DNA of 64,000 nucleotides from an uncultured Lachnospiraceae bacterium (GTDB lineage Bacteria; Bacillota; Clostridia; Lachnospirales; Lachnospiraceae). The DNA lies in contig CAJJYZ010000002.1 of assembly GCA_905197485.1 (NCBI GenBank), forward strand, positions 28,688 to 92,687. The letters run 5' to 3'. The position numbers were made by a program, and so were the translations under genes. Shown one piece after another: positions 9,480-17,842 of this stretch (position 1 is its first letter; the number at the start of each line of letters is the position of its first letter). The notes under the pieces are model-generated. The model was not told the DNA's origin, ran no database searches, and worked only from the letters and a program-made list of their open reading frames with translations.

Positions 9480-9851
9480 TTACACCCCCAGATATAACAT
9501 GCCTGTATGCATTAAATAACGTTCTGCGATGCGATATAATTTCTTCTGCAAAGCCTCTTTTCTGTCTTCCCCATCCAACAGCTCTGTTACATACGTTACA
9601 GAATACCCGTCAAGATTCTCGGACTTTTTCATACTATCCGACTTCTTATTCTCCTCGCTGTAGAGTTCTTCTGCCATTTCACAAATACAGTTTTTTATCT
9701 CCGCATCATAAGAAATCTCTGAGACTCTTCCAAAAGTAAACTGATTCAAATATCGTTCTGCCTTTTTTACCATGGAAGCAAACAGTTCTTCCGGTATTTT
9801 ATCCGCATCATACTCATTCAGATAGTATCCATAATCCAATGCGCTGCTCAT
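9480..9851 (-). CDS. Head-tail connector/adaptor protein (gp6-like position)
   Basis: A 123-residue, mostly helical acidic protein directly after the major capsid gene, where HK97-type phages encode the Ad1 adaptor (gp6/gp15 type). The pattern of an N-terminal short helix (IPEELFASMVKKAERYLNQFTF) and central CEMAEELYSEE helix fits that family, whose members bundle around the portal. The assignment is by position and secondary-structure impression. Confidence 0.65.
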   Translation of the reverse strand: MSSALDYGYYLNEYDADKIPEELFASMVKKAERYLNQFTFGRVSEISYDAEIKNCICEMAEELYSEENKKSDSMKKSENLDGYSVTYVTELLDGEDRKEALQKKLYRIAERYLMHTGMLYLGV

Positions 9852-9852
9852 C

Positions 9853-10713
9853 TTATGCTCCTGCAGCAGTATGAACGTAAATCGCTACTTTCTTATTATC
9901 CTTCGCCTCCGCGATACCAACTGTACGATATCCAAACTTCCATGCATCTGCATCCTGATTTGCTTCCGGAGTGATAATCTTGGAAACTGTATGCTTCTGA
10001 TTCTGAATCACAGCATTCTTATCCACTACAAGGAAATTGATTGCTTTTCCTCCTGTTGTAGTAAATCCGCCGGCGCCGGATGCTGTCAGCGCAATCTTGT
10101 CAAAGAATCTTCCAGTCGGGACCTCAATCACTCCTGCCCATTCTTCCATTGCTTTCTTGGATGCTGTTGTATCTAAGTCATCAATCATTCCTTTTAATGC
10201 CGTTGAAATGAACAGATAACATGTTTCTGTCTTTGCCTCTGCATTTTTGATTGCTGTTTTCGCTGCTCTTACTGCCGCAATCCCTGTCTTTCCATCTGCA
10301 ATCGCTGCTGCCACTTTGTTTCCATCAGGCGCATATCCTGCATAAGAAGCAAGTCTCCATGCATCCAGTTCCGGAACTACCTGCGTACGGAGGAACTCTC
10401 CAGACAAACGACCAAACGCAACTCCTGCTGATTCGATGTTGTCCATCGCATCTACAGTAAACATACGTCCGCGGTCATAGGTACATTTCTTTGTTTCATA
10501 TTCCAGAGTGACATCTCCTGCGACATAACCCGTCTGTTTGTTATAATTTGCAAGACCGCTCATTGTCATCTTTGGAATTAAGATTTCATTCGCATTTGCT
10601 CCCTCTTTTACTAAATCATTTGGTCCATCAAGAACCGCTGTTAAAGATGCTAACTTGTACACCTCATCCAGCATTGTTGAATACGCTTTTCTTAACGCAA
10701 TTGTATTTGCCAT
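9853..10713 (-). CDS. Phage major capsid protein
   Basis: A 286-residue protein with the sequence style of a major capsid of Clostridia siphoviruses: helical N-arm (MANTIALRKAYSTMLDEVYK), then KMTMSGLANYNKQTGYVAGD, TYDRGRMFTVDAMDNIE, and a C-terminal beta domain (FGYRTVGIAEAKDNK). It follows the scaffold gene by 20 bases. The HK97 fold is inferred from family knowledge. There is no long N-terminal delta domain, in keeping with a separate scaffold gene. Confidence 0.9.
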   Translation of the reverse strand: MANTIALRKAYSTMLDEVYKLASLTAVLDGPNDLVKEGANANEILIPKMTMSGLANYNKQTGYVAGDVTLEYETKKCTYDRGRMFTVDAMDNIESAGVAFGRLSGEFLRTQVVPELDAWRLASYAGYAPDGNKVAAAIADGKTGIAAVRAAKTAIKNAEAKTETCYLFISTALKGMIDDLDTTASKKAMEEWAGVIEVPTGRFFDKIALTASGAGGFTTTGGKAINFLVVDKNAVIQNQKHTVSKIITPEANQDADAWKFGYRTVGIAEAKDNKKVAIYVHTAAGA

Positions 10714-10733
10714 ACTCTTTTACCTCTTCTTTC

Positions 10734-11297
10734 TTAATCTTTTTTCGCCGGAAGTCCCATCGCTGCGCGAATCGCAGACATATTGTCATCACTGCCAGCT
10801 CCAGTTCCTCCTGTGACTCCTACTGCATTTGAAAACGGTTCATCTGCACCAAATAAATAGGCATCCGATTCTTTCACCGTTTCCAACGCTTTCTTAATAT
10901 CCTCGGACTGGTTTTTCGATTCCTTTAATGCATCCATATCTAACAAAGCCATTACAGATTTCTCATTACGACCGCCAGCCGTCTTGATTGCTTCCCTCAA
11001 AGTCTCTGAAAAGATTCTGTCTACCTCTTTTGCAGCATATTCATCATCCTTTGCCTTTAAGTCTTCCTGAAGCTTTTTAATTTGTCCATTCAAGTCTTCT
11101 ACATCAACGCCTTCGAATGCTTTCAGCTGCTCATTGACCGTATCGAGAGAAGATTTATACTCGTCTCTCTTCGTCACCGCATTATCATATTCTGATTTTG
11201 TGCGATAATTTTCTTTCCATGCTCTTTCAAAATCTGTTTTCTTATCTGCCGGAATTTCCAGCCCAAAATCTTTGAGAATTTCATAAATGTTTTTCAT
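10734..11297 (-). CDS. Phage scaffolding protein (GP20 family)
   Basis: A 187-residue, strongly helical, charged protein (SEYDNAVTKRDEYKSSLDTVNEQLKAF in two pieces of coiled coil) with an N-terminal ILKDFGLEIPADKKTDFERAW segment typical of Phage_GP20 minor structural/scaffold proteins. It would guide procapsid assembly and be lost before DNA packaging. It lies immediately before the capsid gene and after a non-coding stretch with stable hairpins. Confidence 0.87.
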   Translation of the reverse strand: MKNIYEILKDFGLEIPADKKTDFERAWKENYRTKSEYDNAVTKRDEYKSSLDTVNEQLKAFEGVDVEDLNGQIKKLQEDLKAKDDEYAAKEVDRIFSETLREAIKTAGGRNEKSVMALLDMDALKESKNQSEDIKKALETVKESDAYLFGADEPFSNAVGVTGGTGAGSDDNMSAIRAAMGLPAKKD

Positions 11298-11332
11298 TGC
11301 TCCGTTTCCTTTCTTCCTGAAATATTTTATTG

Positions 11333-11393
11333 ACCGCTCTTTCAGCGGTATGGGATATAGTCTGATAGACCACAGACTGGGTATTTATCCAGT
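11333..11393 (-). other. Hairpin cluster in the leader of scaffold/capsid genes
   Basis: Between a small broken gene and the scaffold start lie three inverted repeats: ACCGCT/AGCGGT (11333-11349), AGTCTG/CAGACT (11359-11378) and ACTGG/CCAGT (11376-11393). The second and third overlap and could not form together. No T-run follows on the minus strand, so these are not simple terminators. They may stabilise or regulate the capsid mRNA; this is inference. Confidence 0.35.
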
Positions 11394-11460
11394 TTATTGC
11401 CTTATGACAGGGCACAAAAATAAGACGCATCACCCAGCGCCTCAATGGGAGATATCCGAA

Positions 11461-11667
11461 TCACCTCCTCTCTACTGATAACCGCTTACCATCAAAGCAA
11501 ATCGTATCGCCGATTCTCGCTGTCTGGTCATTGACTTTCACCCCTTTCAACATCTCTGTCCCGTCGCGAATGCCGTACAGAAACTTTACTGTCTTATAGT
11601 TTATACGGTCTGCCAGCCAGTTTTGTGCCAGCATATCCGCATCTTTATGTACTGTTCATCGTTCCAT
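11461..11667 (-). pseudogene. Small phage protein interrupted by TGA at codon 4
   Basis: A good ribosome site (GGTGGAG, 5 bases upstream) precedes ATG 11667, but codon 4 is TGA (11656-11658). The same frame continues open to TGA at 11461 and would code 68 residues if the TGA were TGG. The frame after the stop can restart at ATG 11634 for 57 residues (MLAQNWLADRINYKTVKFLY, later RIGDTICFDGKRL). The content looks protein-like. It may be a recent nonsense mutation, with or without reinitiation. No family is recognised. Confidence 0.5.
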
Positions 11668-11693
11668 AATTACTCCACCACCTTAAAAATGGG

Positions 11694-11730
11694 TATAAAA
11701 ATACCACTCATTCCAAAGAATGAATGGTAT
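11694..11730 (-). terminator. Intrinsic terminator in the head gene cluster
   Basis: A 13-base-pair stem (11701-11730) with a four-base loop and one G-U pair on the minus strand is followed by five T residues. It lies directly at the stop of the 59-residue gene, upstream of the broken small gene and scaffold. It probably reduces readthrough from the minor capsid/immunity genes. Confidence 0.65.
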
Positions 11731-11909
11731 TAATCCTCTCTATGATGCTTACACTCTAAGCATATTTTATCTTTCTCTTTACATTTTAATACCTTTGTGG
11801 GAATTGTTCTCTCAGGTGCCATTTCCTCTAAAACCATATGGATATCAAAACATGTTCCATCATCAATCTTTTCTTCCATCAACGGACAATACTTATTTTT
11901 GTTTTCCAT
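11730..11909 (-). CDS. Small Cys-containing phage protein (59 aa)
   Basis: ATG 11909 opens a 59-residue frame ending at TAA 11730. It contains KYCPLMEEKIDDGTCFDIH at the start and a second pair, CLECKHH, near the C-terminus. The Cys spacing suggests a small zinc-binding or disulphide protein. It follows the putative immunity gene by 34 bases and ends in the terminator hairpin. No named family is recognised. The composition and the conserved look of the segment CFDIHMV support a real gene. Confidence 0.65.
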   Translation of the reverse strand: MENKNKYCPLMEEKIDDGTCFDIHMVLEEMAPERTIPTKVLKCKEKDKICLECKHHRED

Positions 11910-11943
11910 ACTTTTTCATTATCTCCCTTAAAACAAATGATAT

Positions 11944-12210
11944 CTACACAACTGCTTTCATTGCTCTGTCATATTCAACTTTCAATTTTCTTTTGAAATC
12001 CTCGATTTCCTCCGGTTTCATTCCGGGTTCTACTAAAGCACACACATCCGGTGTCTCGTCATTAAGTATTTTCGTGGCTCTTGGTTGTTCCGCATACATT
12101 TCATCATAATGCACAATCAAAAGTCCTTCCAATTCACATGAAAAATCATAGATATCGTCCTGAGTATTATCTAAAAAATCTTTAATATAATCCATCATTT
12201 TTTTAAACAT
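11944..12210 (-). CDS. Small acidic protein, candidate immunity protein for the minor capsid toxin domain
   Basis: An 88-residue acidic protein (TQDDIYDFSCELEGLLIVHYDEMY, two stretches of D/E) whose ATG at 12210 overlaps the stop of the minor capsid gene by 8 bases. It is not a standard structural gene at this position. Because the preceding gene has an RNase-like C-terminal domain, a small acidic overlapping partner is what a toxin-immunity pair would look like. No immunity family is recognised by sequence, so the role is inferred from context. Confidence 0.5.
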   Translation of the reverse strand: MFKKMMDYIKDFLDNTQDDIYDFSCELEGLLIVHYDEMYAEQPRATKILNDETPDVCALVEPGMKPEEIEDFKRKLKVEYDRAMKAVV

Positions 12211-13867
12211 TTTCCCACACCTCCTTTGGATTGTTACGTCTTACTATTGAAACAATATCTCCTGTTTCTTTGTTTTTTACTGCTACCAATTGGCGTTCCG
12301 CGTCAAAATAAATCAATTTCTTTTCTCCCTCTTTATATTTAAGAGGTCCCTTGATGAATTCCATCAGTTCTTTTTCCGTCACTTCCGGAACTCCCTGCTT
12401 ATTCATTCTTGGTAAACGACTCAGAGCATGCACAGACATGTATATCCCTTCTTTTTCAAATCTTACATAAGCATCTTTAGATTTTTTCTTAAACTCCGGA
12501 GACCAATCTTTCTTATCGATTTCAGAATATGTGTCAGCCTTTTTCTTCAAAACCTCAAATTTCTTAGGGTTATTATACTTCATCTGTCGGAACTTCTCAA
12601 GACTTCCAATATCAGCTCCTATGATGCTTTTATAGCGATAATACTGCTTCGTATCTCTGTCTGCATTCTTTATCATCTCCGCGGTATATTTTGCATTTTG
12701 AAGTTTAGTATTTGTGGCAACCTTTCCACGCAAATCCAGATAAATCCTTTCCCGGTCTTCCGGCAGTTTCATCTTTTTACAAAATCTTGAATACTCATTC
12801 AATTGTCCCTGATACTTGGCTTTTGCAATCATCACCTCATCTGCATCAGCACCACCTTTTTGTAAAAGACGTACCTTTTCACGCTGCGCCCGCATGGCAG
12901 TCTCCATTTGCCTCTGCTTCTGTGAAGCATTGTAGGTATTGTACTTCTTACCTTTCCATTCGCGCTCTATCTTCTCTTTGGCATTAAGCTCTGCAAGCTG
13001 TTCATCCGTATATTGTCGAACAGATATGCCTGGAACAAAGGCGTAATATGGATGATAGCAGTTCCATCCACCAATTCCTTCCCCGGTTCCAAGTCCACAG
13101 ATATCTATCAGCTCCTGCATCGTAAATATCATACCGCCCCACCAATGGGAAGGACGGGCTCCTGGATGCCAAGGCACCTCATAGGTATCAGTCCCCAGCT
13201 TATCAGCGTTCATCTGATTGATTTGTCCGCACAACTGATTGACCCCTGTCATAACTGCCCTGCGCGCCGCCACAATAATTCTGTTACTATGTCCGCTCGC
13301 ATAATCAACTGTACGAATTCCCGAGGATATCATTTCGTTTATGACACGTCTTAAAACCGTATTGTAGCTAAACGTACCGGTTATGATATCCATACACGCT
13401 CTATCAAGATAGTTCTGATAATACTCTGCAAACGGAGTAAATGCGATTTTCCCATTCAGCTTCAATGCAAATCCCATGGATTGTGTAATATTTTTAATAT
13501 CGGCTTTTGTCTGTGCGACTATCGCCGACACCCACGCTTGCATTTCCTGACTCTCTTCATAAGGAATAAAGTTCGCATTTACCTGCTCATAAATTGTCTT
13601 ATTACGCGTATATTCTTTGTCTATGACATCTTCGTATAATTGATAGATTTCTTCATCTGTCAACTGCGTAAGACGCTTAATCTCTGATTCTATAAATTCA
13701 CTCGACTGTCCCATCATAATTATTTTTTCAATCTGATAGTCAGCAGTTGAAGTGATTTCTCCCGTTTTCTTGATACGTCTTATCACGTCTTCCATGACGC
13801 GTTTCTGTAAGTCATAAAACAGCTTTTCAACTTGAAGCGGCATTTTTTCCAGTTCTTCCGGTTTCAT
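12203..13867 (-). CDS. Phage minor capsid protein with C-terminal BECR/RelE-like nuclease domain
   Basis: A 554-residue protein. Residues about 1-300 form the Phage_min_cap2 (MuF-like) region, recognised by HPGARPSHWW near 233 and GGWNCYHPYYAFVPG near 268. A charged helical linker follows (about 300-440). The last 90 residues (MSVHALSRLPR near 475, FDAERQLVAVKN, TGDIVSIVRR) resemble the BECR/RelE-like nucleases found at the C-terminus of phage head proteins. The His-Ala-x-x-R at about 478-482 may be catalytic. A structural head protein carried in the virion with a toxin tip is a known class (MuF polymorphic toxins). The nuclease call is by pattern only. Confidence 0.8.
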   Translation of the reverse strand: MKPEELEKMPLQVEKLFYDLQKRVMEDVIRRIKKTGEITSTADYQIEKIIMMGQSSEFIESEIKRLTQLTDEEIYQLYEDVIDKEYTRNKTIYEQVNANFIPYEESQEMQAWVSAIVAQTKADIKNITQSMGFALKLNGKIAFTPFAEYYQNYLDRACMDIITGTFSYNTVLRRVINEMISSGIRTVDYASGHSNRIIVAARRAVMTGVNQLCGQINQMNADKLGTDTYEVPWHPGARPSHWWGGMIFTMQELIDICGLGTGEGIGGWNCYHPYYAFVPGISVRQYTDEQLAELNAKEKIEREWKGKKYNTYNASQKQRQMETAMRAQREKVRLLQKGGADADEVMIAKAKYQGQLNEYSRFCKKMKLPEDRERIYLDLRGKVATNTKLQNAKYTAEMIKNADRDTKQYYRYKSIIGADIGSLEKFRQMKYNNPKKFEVLKKKADTYSEIDKKDWSPEFKKKSKDAYVRFEKEGIYMSVHALSRLPRMNKQGVPEVTEKELMEFIKGPLKYKEGEKKLIYFDAERQLVAVKNKETGDIVSIVRRNNPKEVWENV

Positions 13868-13877
13868 CTATCATCAC

Positions 13878-15227
13878 CTACTCCATGATTTTATTCTGTT
13901 CCGGCAAATTCTTCTCCGCTTCCTCCAAAGTCTCTCCATACCATTTAGACCGGTACTCTGCATGACTCATAACGCCCATGCTTACATCCTGACGGTCCTG
14001 CTGCCGTTCTGTCTCTTCATCTGTTAGAATCGAATCATTGAACTCACAAGTAAATTCATACCCGGATGTATAAAGCTGATTGTAAAAAGCCAATCCAGCC
14101 GCAAAATCTTCCAAGCACTGTCTCAAATTGTTCTGAATCGCCGTTACTCGATTGTACTTCCTGACTTTTGCCGCTTTTATCTCTGTTGCAGTTTTCTCTA
14201 CATACTGAACATCTGAAAGGTCTCCATAAGAAAGACCTACGGCAAACTCAATGTTACGGAAATACTTTTCCAGTCCACGATGAAATGCTTCATCCCGCAT
14301 CTCCGGAGAGTATTCTTTTAATAGCTCCTTGTCTTTACCATTTTCCAACTCCAACCCTCTATAGAGCCTTTTATTCAGCTTAGACATCCCCATCCTGCCG
14401 TCTTTTCCCTTTTTCAATGCCCTGCTATCCACATGGATTGCTCTTTCTCCAGATTCATACTCCCAATCCAAGCGCGCCCATTGGATATCCGCTTTTCTAA
14501 TCTGTTCAATTGCAGAATCAAAGATAGAAACTCCACATGCCGAACCATCTACCTTATTTTTGATTGGATTGCGATAATATCCAAAATCCATTCTATCCAT
14601 GCCAGGGTAAGTAATCGGTCCCGGCTCAATCTCTGCCCATTCTGGGATATTCTCGAGCGCACAAGGAAGACCTATCTCCTCGCGGCTCTGCGAATGATAA
14701 CATTTATTCTCAATTGTCAAATTCCCTTTCAAGAAATAATGTCTCTCAAATCTTGTATAATAGTCACTGTCTCCCATTCGTTTTGTAGTCAGAAACCCGA
14801 CATCAATCGGATTCTTATCATCATCAAATGCAATCGGAATGAACTTATCCGCTGTCACAAATTCTGCTTTATCCGAACCAAGCGGTTTTATAATCATAGA
14901 GCCGAGCCCCAGTCCATCTTGTAATTCTTCATTCAACGTGGCAATACACTTTTTATATGCCTTATTCAATTTATCATTACTGATACCTGTTTCCATCTCC
15001 ACCAAGACCGCATCTGCAAATTCCCGACAGATTCCCTCTTCCACCCGGAGAGACTTCACATAATCTGTCAGCCAATCCGCATTTCCATCCAGCATGCTTT
15101 TCCATTCATTTATCTTATCAATCATCTGGTCGGATAATGTCACATCTTTTCCGACAATTTCTTTTATCGTTGTATAACCAAACATCCGCCTTATTCCTCT
15201 CCATAATCTTTGAAATATATTATCCAT
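13878..15227 (-). CDS. Phage portal protein (A118/SPP1 Gp6-like)
   Basis: A 449-residue portal, the dodecameric ring through which DNA is packaged and ejected. It begins MDNIFQRLWRGIRRMFGY and contains ADAVLVEMETGISN, ETATEIKAAKVRKY-like helices (actually KTATEIKAAKVRKYN near 355) and ILTDEETERQQDRQDV near the C-terminus, all typical of A118-type portals. It overlaps the end of the terminase gene by 8 bases and is followed 10 bases later by the minor capsid gene. Confidence 0.93.
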   Translation of the reverse strand: MDNIFQRLWRGIRRMFGYTTIKEIVGKDVTLSDQMIDKINEWKSMLDGNADWLTDYVKSLRVEEGICREFADAVLVEMETGISNDKLNKAYKKCIATLNEELQDGLGLGSMIIKPLGSDKAEFVTADKFIPIAFDDDKNPIDVGFLTTKRMGDSDYYTRFERHYFLKGNLTIENKCYHSQSREEIGLPCALENIPEWAEIEPGPITYPGMDRMDFGYYRNPIKNKVDGSACGVSIFDSAIEQIRKADIQWARLDWEYESGERAIHVDSRALKKGKDGRMGMSKLNKRLYRGLELENGKDKELLKEYSPEMRDEAFHRGLEKYFRNIEFAVGLSYGDLSDVQYVEKTATEIKAAKVRKYNRVTAIQNNLRQCLEDFAAGLAFYNQLYTSGYEFTCEFNDSILTDEETERQQDRQDVSMGVMSHAEYRSKWYGETLEEAEKNLPEQNKIME

Positions 15228-16554
15228 CTTCCACCTCTTGTATCAGGGTTTTCATGTCACGCTCGATTGTATATTCAAATGCATCCAAGCTATCAATGTC
15301 CGTACTCCCGTCATCCAACCTCTCATCCTTATCTTTCACATCCTGATTCCATACTGCATCCGAAAATGCTATCTGCAGGCTCTCACAATCTTTTGTAATA
15401 TAAAATCTATTCGAGCCCATAAGTCTTACTGTGCATCGAATCCGGTCATTGATAGCTTTCTTTTTTGCCGGTCTTACAGATATCCAAGGGAATCTCTTAT
15501 CAACTGCATTTCGGATAGAATTTCCAAGCACTGTCTCCGCATTGTCGTAATACACCGATTCTACATTGCAGTATTCCACGTAGTCCCCATGCTTTACAAT
15601 CACACCATACCCGTCTATCACCTGCTGCACAAACTCACAGAAAAGCTCGTCCAACTTATTACTATCGATATCCTCATCCTCGTCCTTCGCCTTGATGCGC
15701 TTCGACATGATTCCAATCACTTCCCGATAATCATCGGTATAGCCGCGCGCTACAAAAGAATGTCCTGACTGATTTCCACCGAAGTCTAATCCGATTTCGA
15801 TAGATACAATATCTTCTTTCCGGAACTGTTTTATATTCGCATCTTCTGACACTTCATCCACGACTTCACACCGGAACTTCTCCGGATTATCCGCAAATCG
15901 TTTATAGATAGCTCCTTCCGCTCTCTTCCACAATCCAAGTATTAAGCGGTCATAATAAATAGTTCCTTCGTACTCCTTACATAACTGCTGCACAAATTCT
16001 TCCGGAAGAAACGGATTATCAAAAATTGTATATCTCTGTAGATAAATATCCAGTTCTTCATTGTCTAGAAATTCTTTCAGCCAATGTGTTGGATGCTCCG
16101 GGTTACATGAACCATCAAAGCACGAATACGGCTTATCTAAACGGGATTTTAACATCTGGAACACCTCTTTGTTCCATTTAGCAACCTCATCACCATAACA
16201 ATACTTGATAGATGCACCCTGTATCTTTGCCACCTGACTGACCTTCTCAGCGCCCAGACAATAGACATCTTCACCACAAATACGTGCCACGTTTCGATTG
16301 TTGATATTACCAATCAACACATCCGTATAAATTTCACGCATCGGTTGCAGCATATTTCGCTCTATAGATTCTTTTGAGACTCCAAGAATGACATTCAGTC
16401 CCGGTTTCCCCGCTCTCTCTCGAATACGGAAAGGGACAACGAACGCTGTATCTACATAAGACTTCCCGGAACGCACAGCACCAGACTTAATGTTCCAACG
16501 GTGAGTTGCATTTACGATATACTCATTCTGCTTGTTGCTTAGCTGCATTTTCAT
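15220..16554 (-). CDS. Terminase large subunit (PBSX family)
   Basis: A 444-residue packaging ATPase/nuclease. The Walker A-like segment is GAVRSGKS at residues 25-32; a Walker B-like YCYGDE lies near 118-124; the C-terminal nuclease has acidic motifs IGLDFGGNQSG (about 255) and VYYDNAE (about 337) and ends with STDIDSLDAFEY. It cuts concatemeric DNA and drives it into the procapsid. It overlaps the small subunit gene by 32 bases on the upstream side and portal by 8 bases downstream. Confidence 0.94.
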   Translation of the reverse strand: MKMQLSNKQNEYIVNATHRWNIKSGAVRSGKSYVDTAFVVPFRIRERAGKPGLNVILGVSKESIERNMLQPMREIYTDVLIGNINNRNVARICGEDVYCLGAEKVSQVAKIQGASIKYCYGDEVAKWNKEVFQMLKSRLDKPYSCFDGSCNPEHPTHWLKEFLDNEELDIYLQRYTIFDNPFLPEEFVQQLCKEYEGTIYYDRLILGLWKRAEGAIYKRFADNPEKFRCEVVDEVSEDANIKQFRKEDIVSIEIGLDFGGNQSGHSFVARGYTDDYREVIGIMSKRIKAKDEDEDIDSNKLDELFCEFVQQVIDGYGVIVKHGDYVEYCNVESVYYDNAETVLGNSIRNAVDKRFPWISVRPAKKKAINDRIRCTVRLMGSNRFYITKDCESLQIAFSDAVWNQDVKDKDERLDDGSTDIDSLDAFEYTIERDMKTLIQEVEDG

Positions 16555-16990
16555 ACACTCCCTTTAATATTTCATCCAGCTTGTCAATCGCCTCTTCCGT
16601 CTCATTTTCACCTGTGACTGCCTGTTTTCTTGCTTTCTTGAGTTCTGTATCCGCTTCACGATTCCGGATGTTCTCTTCCGGCTCCGCAGACTGTCCTGCA
16701 TACTTCGCTACAAAATTTGCCGCCTTTGTATTTCCCATCAGCGCCTCTTTAATCTGTGCCATTAATAAAGCCGATTCCAACGTACACTCAACCCCAAGCG
16801 CACCAAGAACCGGCTCCCATTCTTCACTATTTATTTTTGACGTAAGCAGAAGGTTCAGAGTCTTCCGGAAGTCCGCTTTTCTTCTCCTTGCCTCTCCACT
16901 TGCTTTTCCTGCTTTAATTGCTATCTCCCGCCGTTCATCCGCGGTTCGTTTGTCAAATCCATGTTTTTTTATGTTATCATAACCGGACAC
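16523..16990 (-). CDS. Probable terminase small subunit
   Basis: A 155-residue basic/helical protein directly before the large terminase, with an N-terminal MSGYDNIKKHGFDKRTADERREIA segment and a central helix pair (LESALLMAQIKEALMGNTKAANFVAKYAG in pieces). The position is that of the small DNA-recognition subunit. The sequence is not of the classical Terminase_2 type. The name rests mostly on order and on having seen this protein type before PBSX-family large subunits. Confidence 0.7.
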   Translation of the reverse strand: MSGYDNIKKHGFDKRTADERREIAIKAGKASGEARRRKADFRKTLNLLLTSKINSEEWEPVLGALGVECTLESALLMAQIKEALMGNTKAANFVAKYAGQSAEPEENIRNREADTELKKARKQAVTGENETEEAIDKLDEILKGVYENAAKQQAE

Positions 16991-17024
16991 TCCACCACCT
17001 TCCTTTACTTAAATTTTTGCATCA

Positions 17025-17046
17025 GAAAAGCACCCCGGAGGGTGCC
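17025..17046 (-). terminator. Intrinsic terminator after hicB
   Basis: On the minus strand GCACCC-TCCG-GGGTGC is followed by TTTTCTG. It lies between the hicB stop and the terminase small subunit start, separating the toxin-antitoxin unit from the late operon. Confidence 0.7.
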
Positions 17047-17074
17047 TTTCTAAAATATTTATATAACTAGAGAA

Positions 17075-17488
17075 TTAGTTAACACTTTTTGTTATTCCAA
17101 GAACACTCATAATTGCATCTTGTAATAATTTTGAGTAATTAATTCCTGCTCTTTCTGCTTCTACACTCATCCAATAAGGAATTGTGCAATTTTTCTTTAC
17201 AGCTTTATTATCAACCTTTCTTCTGTATTCAGCAAAATCAACATCGACCAACGTCACAATATCATCTTCCGCCACCTCTATTTTTATAGAATTTGGCTCT
17301 GGAAGTCCTTTCCCATCATCGATTAAGTCAATACCCATAAGACCGATTGCGTCTCTAGCCATTTCCATCGCATCGGCTATACTTTCTCCTTGTGTAGCAA
17401 TATCAAAATCCGGAATTTCAACATAAAAAAATCCATCTTCTTCTCTTGATATTACGATTGGGTATGCTCTCCTTTCACTCGTTTTCAT
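17075..17488 (-). CDS. hicB: HicB-family antitoxin
   Basis: A 137-residue protein starting at ATG 17488 (MKTSERRAYPIVIS). A frame open to 17533 exists, but the internal ATG has a GGGAG site and matches the family start. The N-terminal HicB fold (EEDGFFYVEIPDF, TQGESIADAMEMARDAIGL) is clear; the C-terminal part (YSKLLQDAIMSVLGI) looks like a ribbon-helix-helix DNA-binding tail. It neutralises HicA and should repress the promoter at 17791-17819. HicA lies just upstream, with an 83-base gap. Confidence 0.9.
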   Translation of the reverse strand: MKTSERRAYPIVISREEDGFFYVEIPDFDIATQGESIADAMEMARDAIGLMGIDLIDDGKGLPEPNSIKIEVAEDDIVTLVDVDFAEYRRKVDNKAVKKNCTIPYWMSVEAERAGINYSKLLQDAIMSVLGITKSVN

Positions 17489-17571
17489 TGTTCTTTCTCC
17501 CTTTCTTATTACTTTCTCAACTAAATATAACACAACAGAAAATCACTTAATGTTTCTACAAGAAGTCAGAA

Positions 17572-17745
17572 CTATTTAAGCCCTAACTTCTTGATGATTC
17601 GTTTCGCTAATCTCTCGTTAATATCTGGATGTCTAGGAATCGGTTCCGTTCGCTCCCCATCAGTATATATGTCATGGTTCCCACCATTCCTTTTTACATA
17701 CCATCCATTACTCTCGAGTAACTTAACTAATTCTCTCTTCTTCAT
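17572..17745 (-). CDS. hicA: HicA-family mRNA interferase toxin
   Basis: A 57-residue protein (MKKRELVKLLESNGWYVKRN at the start) that has the full HicA pattern: N-terminal helix, beta strands and the catalytic His in GGNHDIY (His24), then PIPRHPDINERLAKRIIKKLGL. HicA cleaves mRNA independently of ribosomes and is blocked by HicB. The start ATG 17745 has an AGGAG site 9 bases upstream and lies 46 bases after the -10 box. It is intact. Confidence 0.92.
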   Translation of the reverse strand: MKKRELVKLLESNGWYVKRNGGNHDIYTDGERTEPIPRHPDINERLAKRIIKKLGLK

Positions 17746-17790
17746 TAAGTCATTCTCCTATAAATTTTGTTTACGCGTTACTATACGTAT

Positions 17791-17819
17791 ATTATACGCA
17801 TATCTATAGTATTTGTCAA
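17791..17819 (-). promoter_or_regulatory. hicAB promoter with overlapping palindromic operator
   Basis: On the minus strand TTGACA (17814-17819) is 17 bases from TATAAT (17791-17796), a near-perfect sigma-A promoter. The -10 region sits within the inverted sequence ATGCGTATAATATACGTAT. ATGCG-containing repeats upstream add further possible HicB sites. The arrangement implies autorepression by HicB. Confidence 0.85.
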
Positions 17820-17842
17820 TAGTAAATGCGCATTTTATGCGT

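Noticed and set aside
11402..11464. 20-codon GTG frame after the broken small gene
   Set aside because: It has a ribosome site but is too short and unlike any known peptide; the region is better explained by hairpins.
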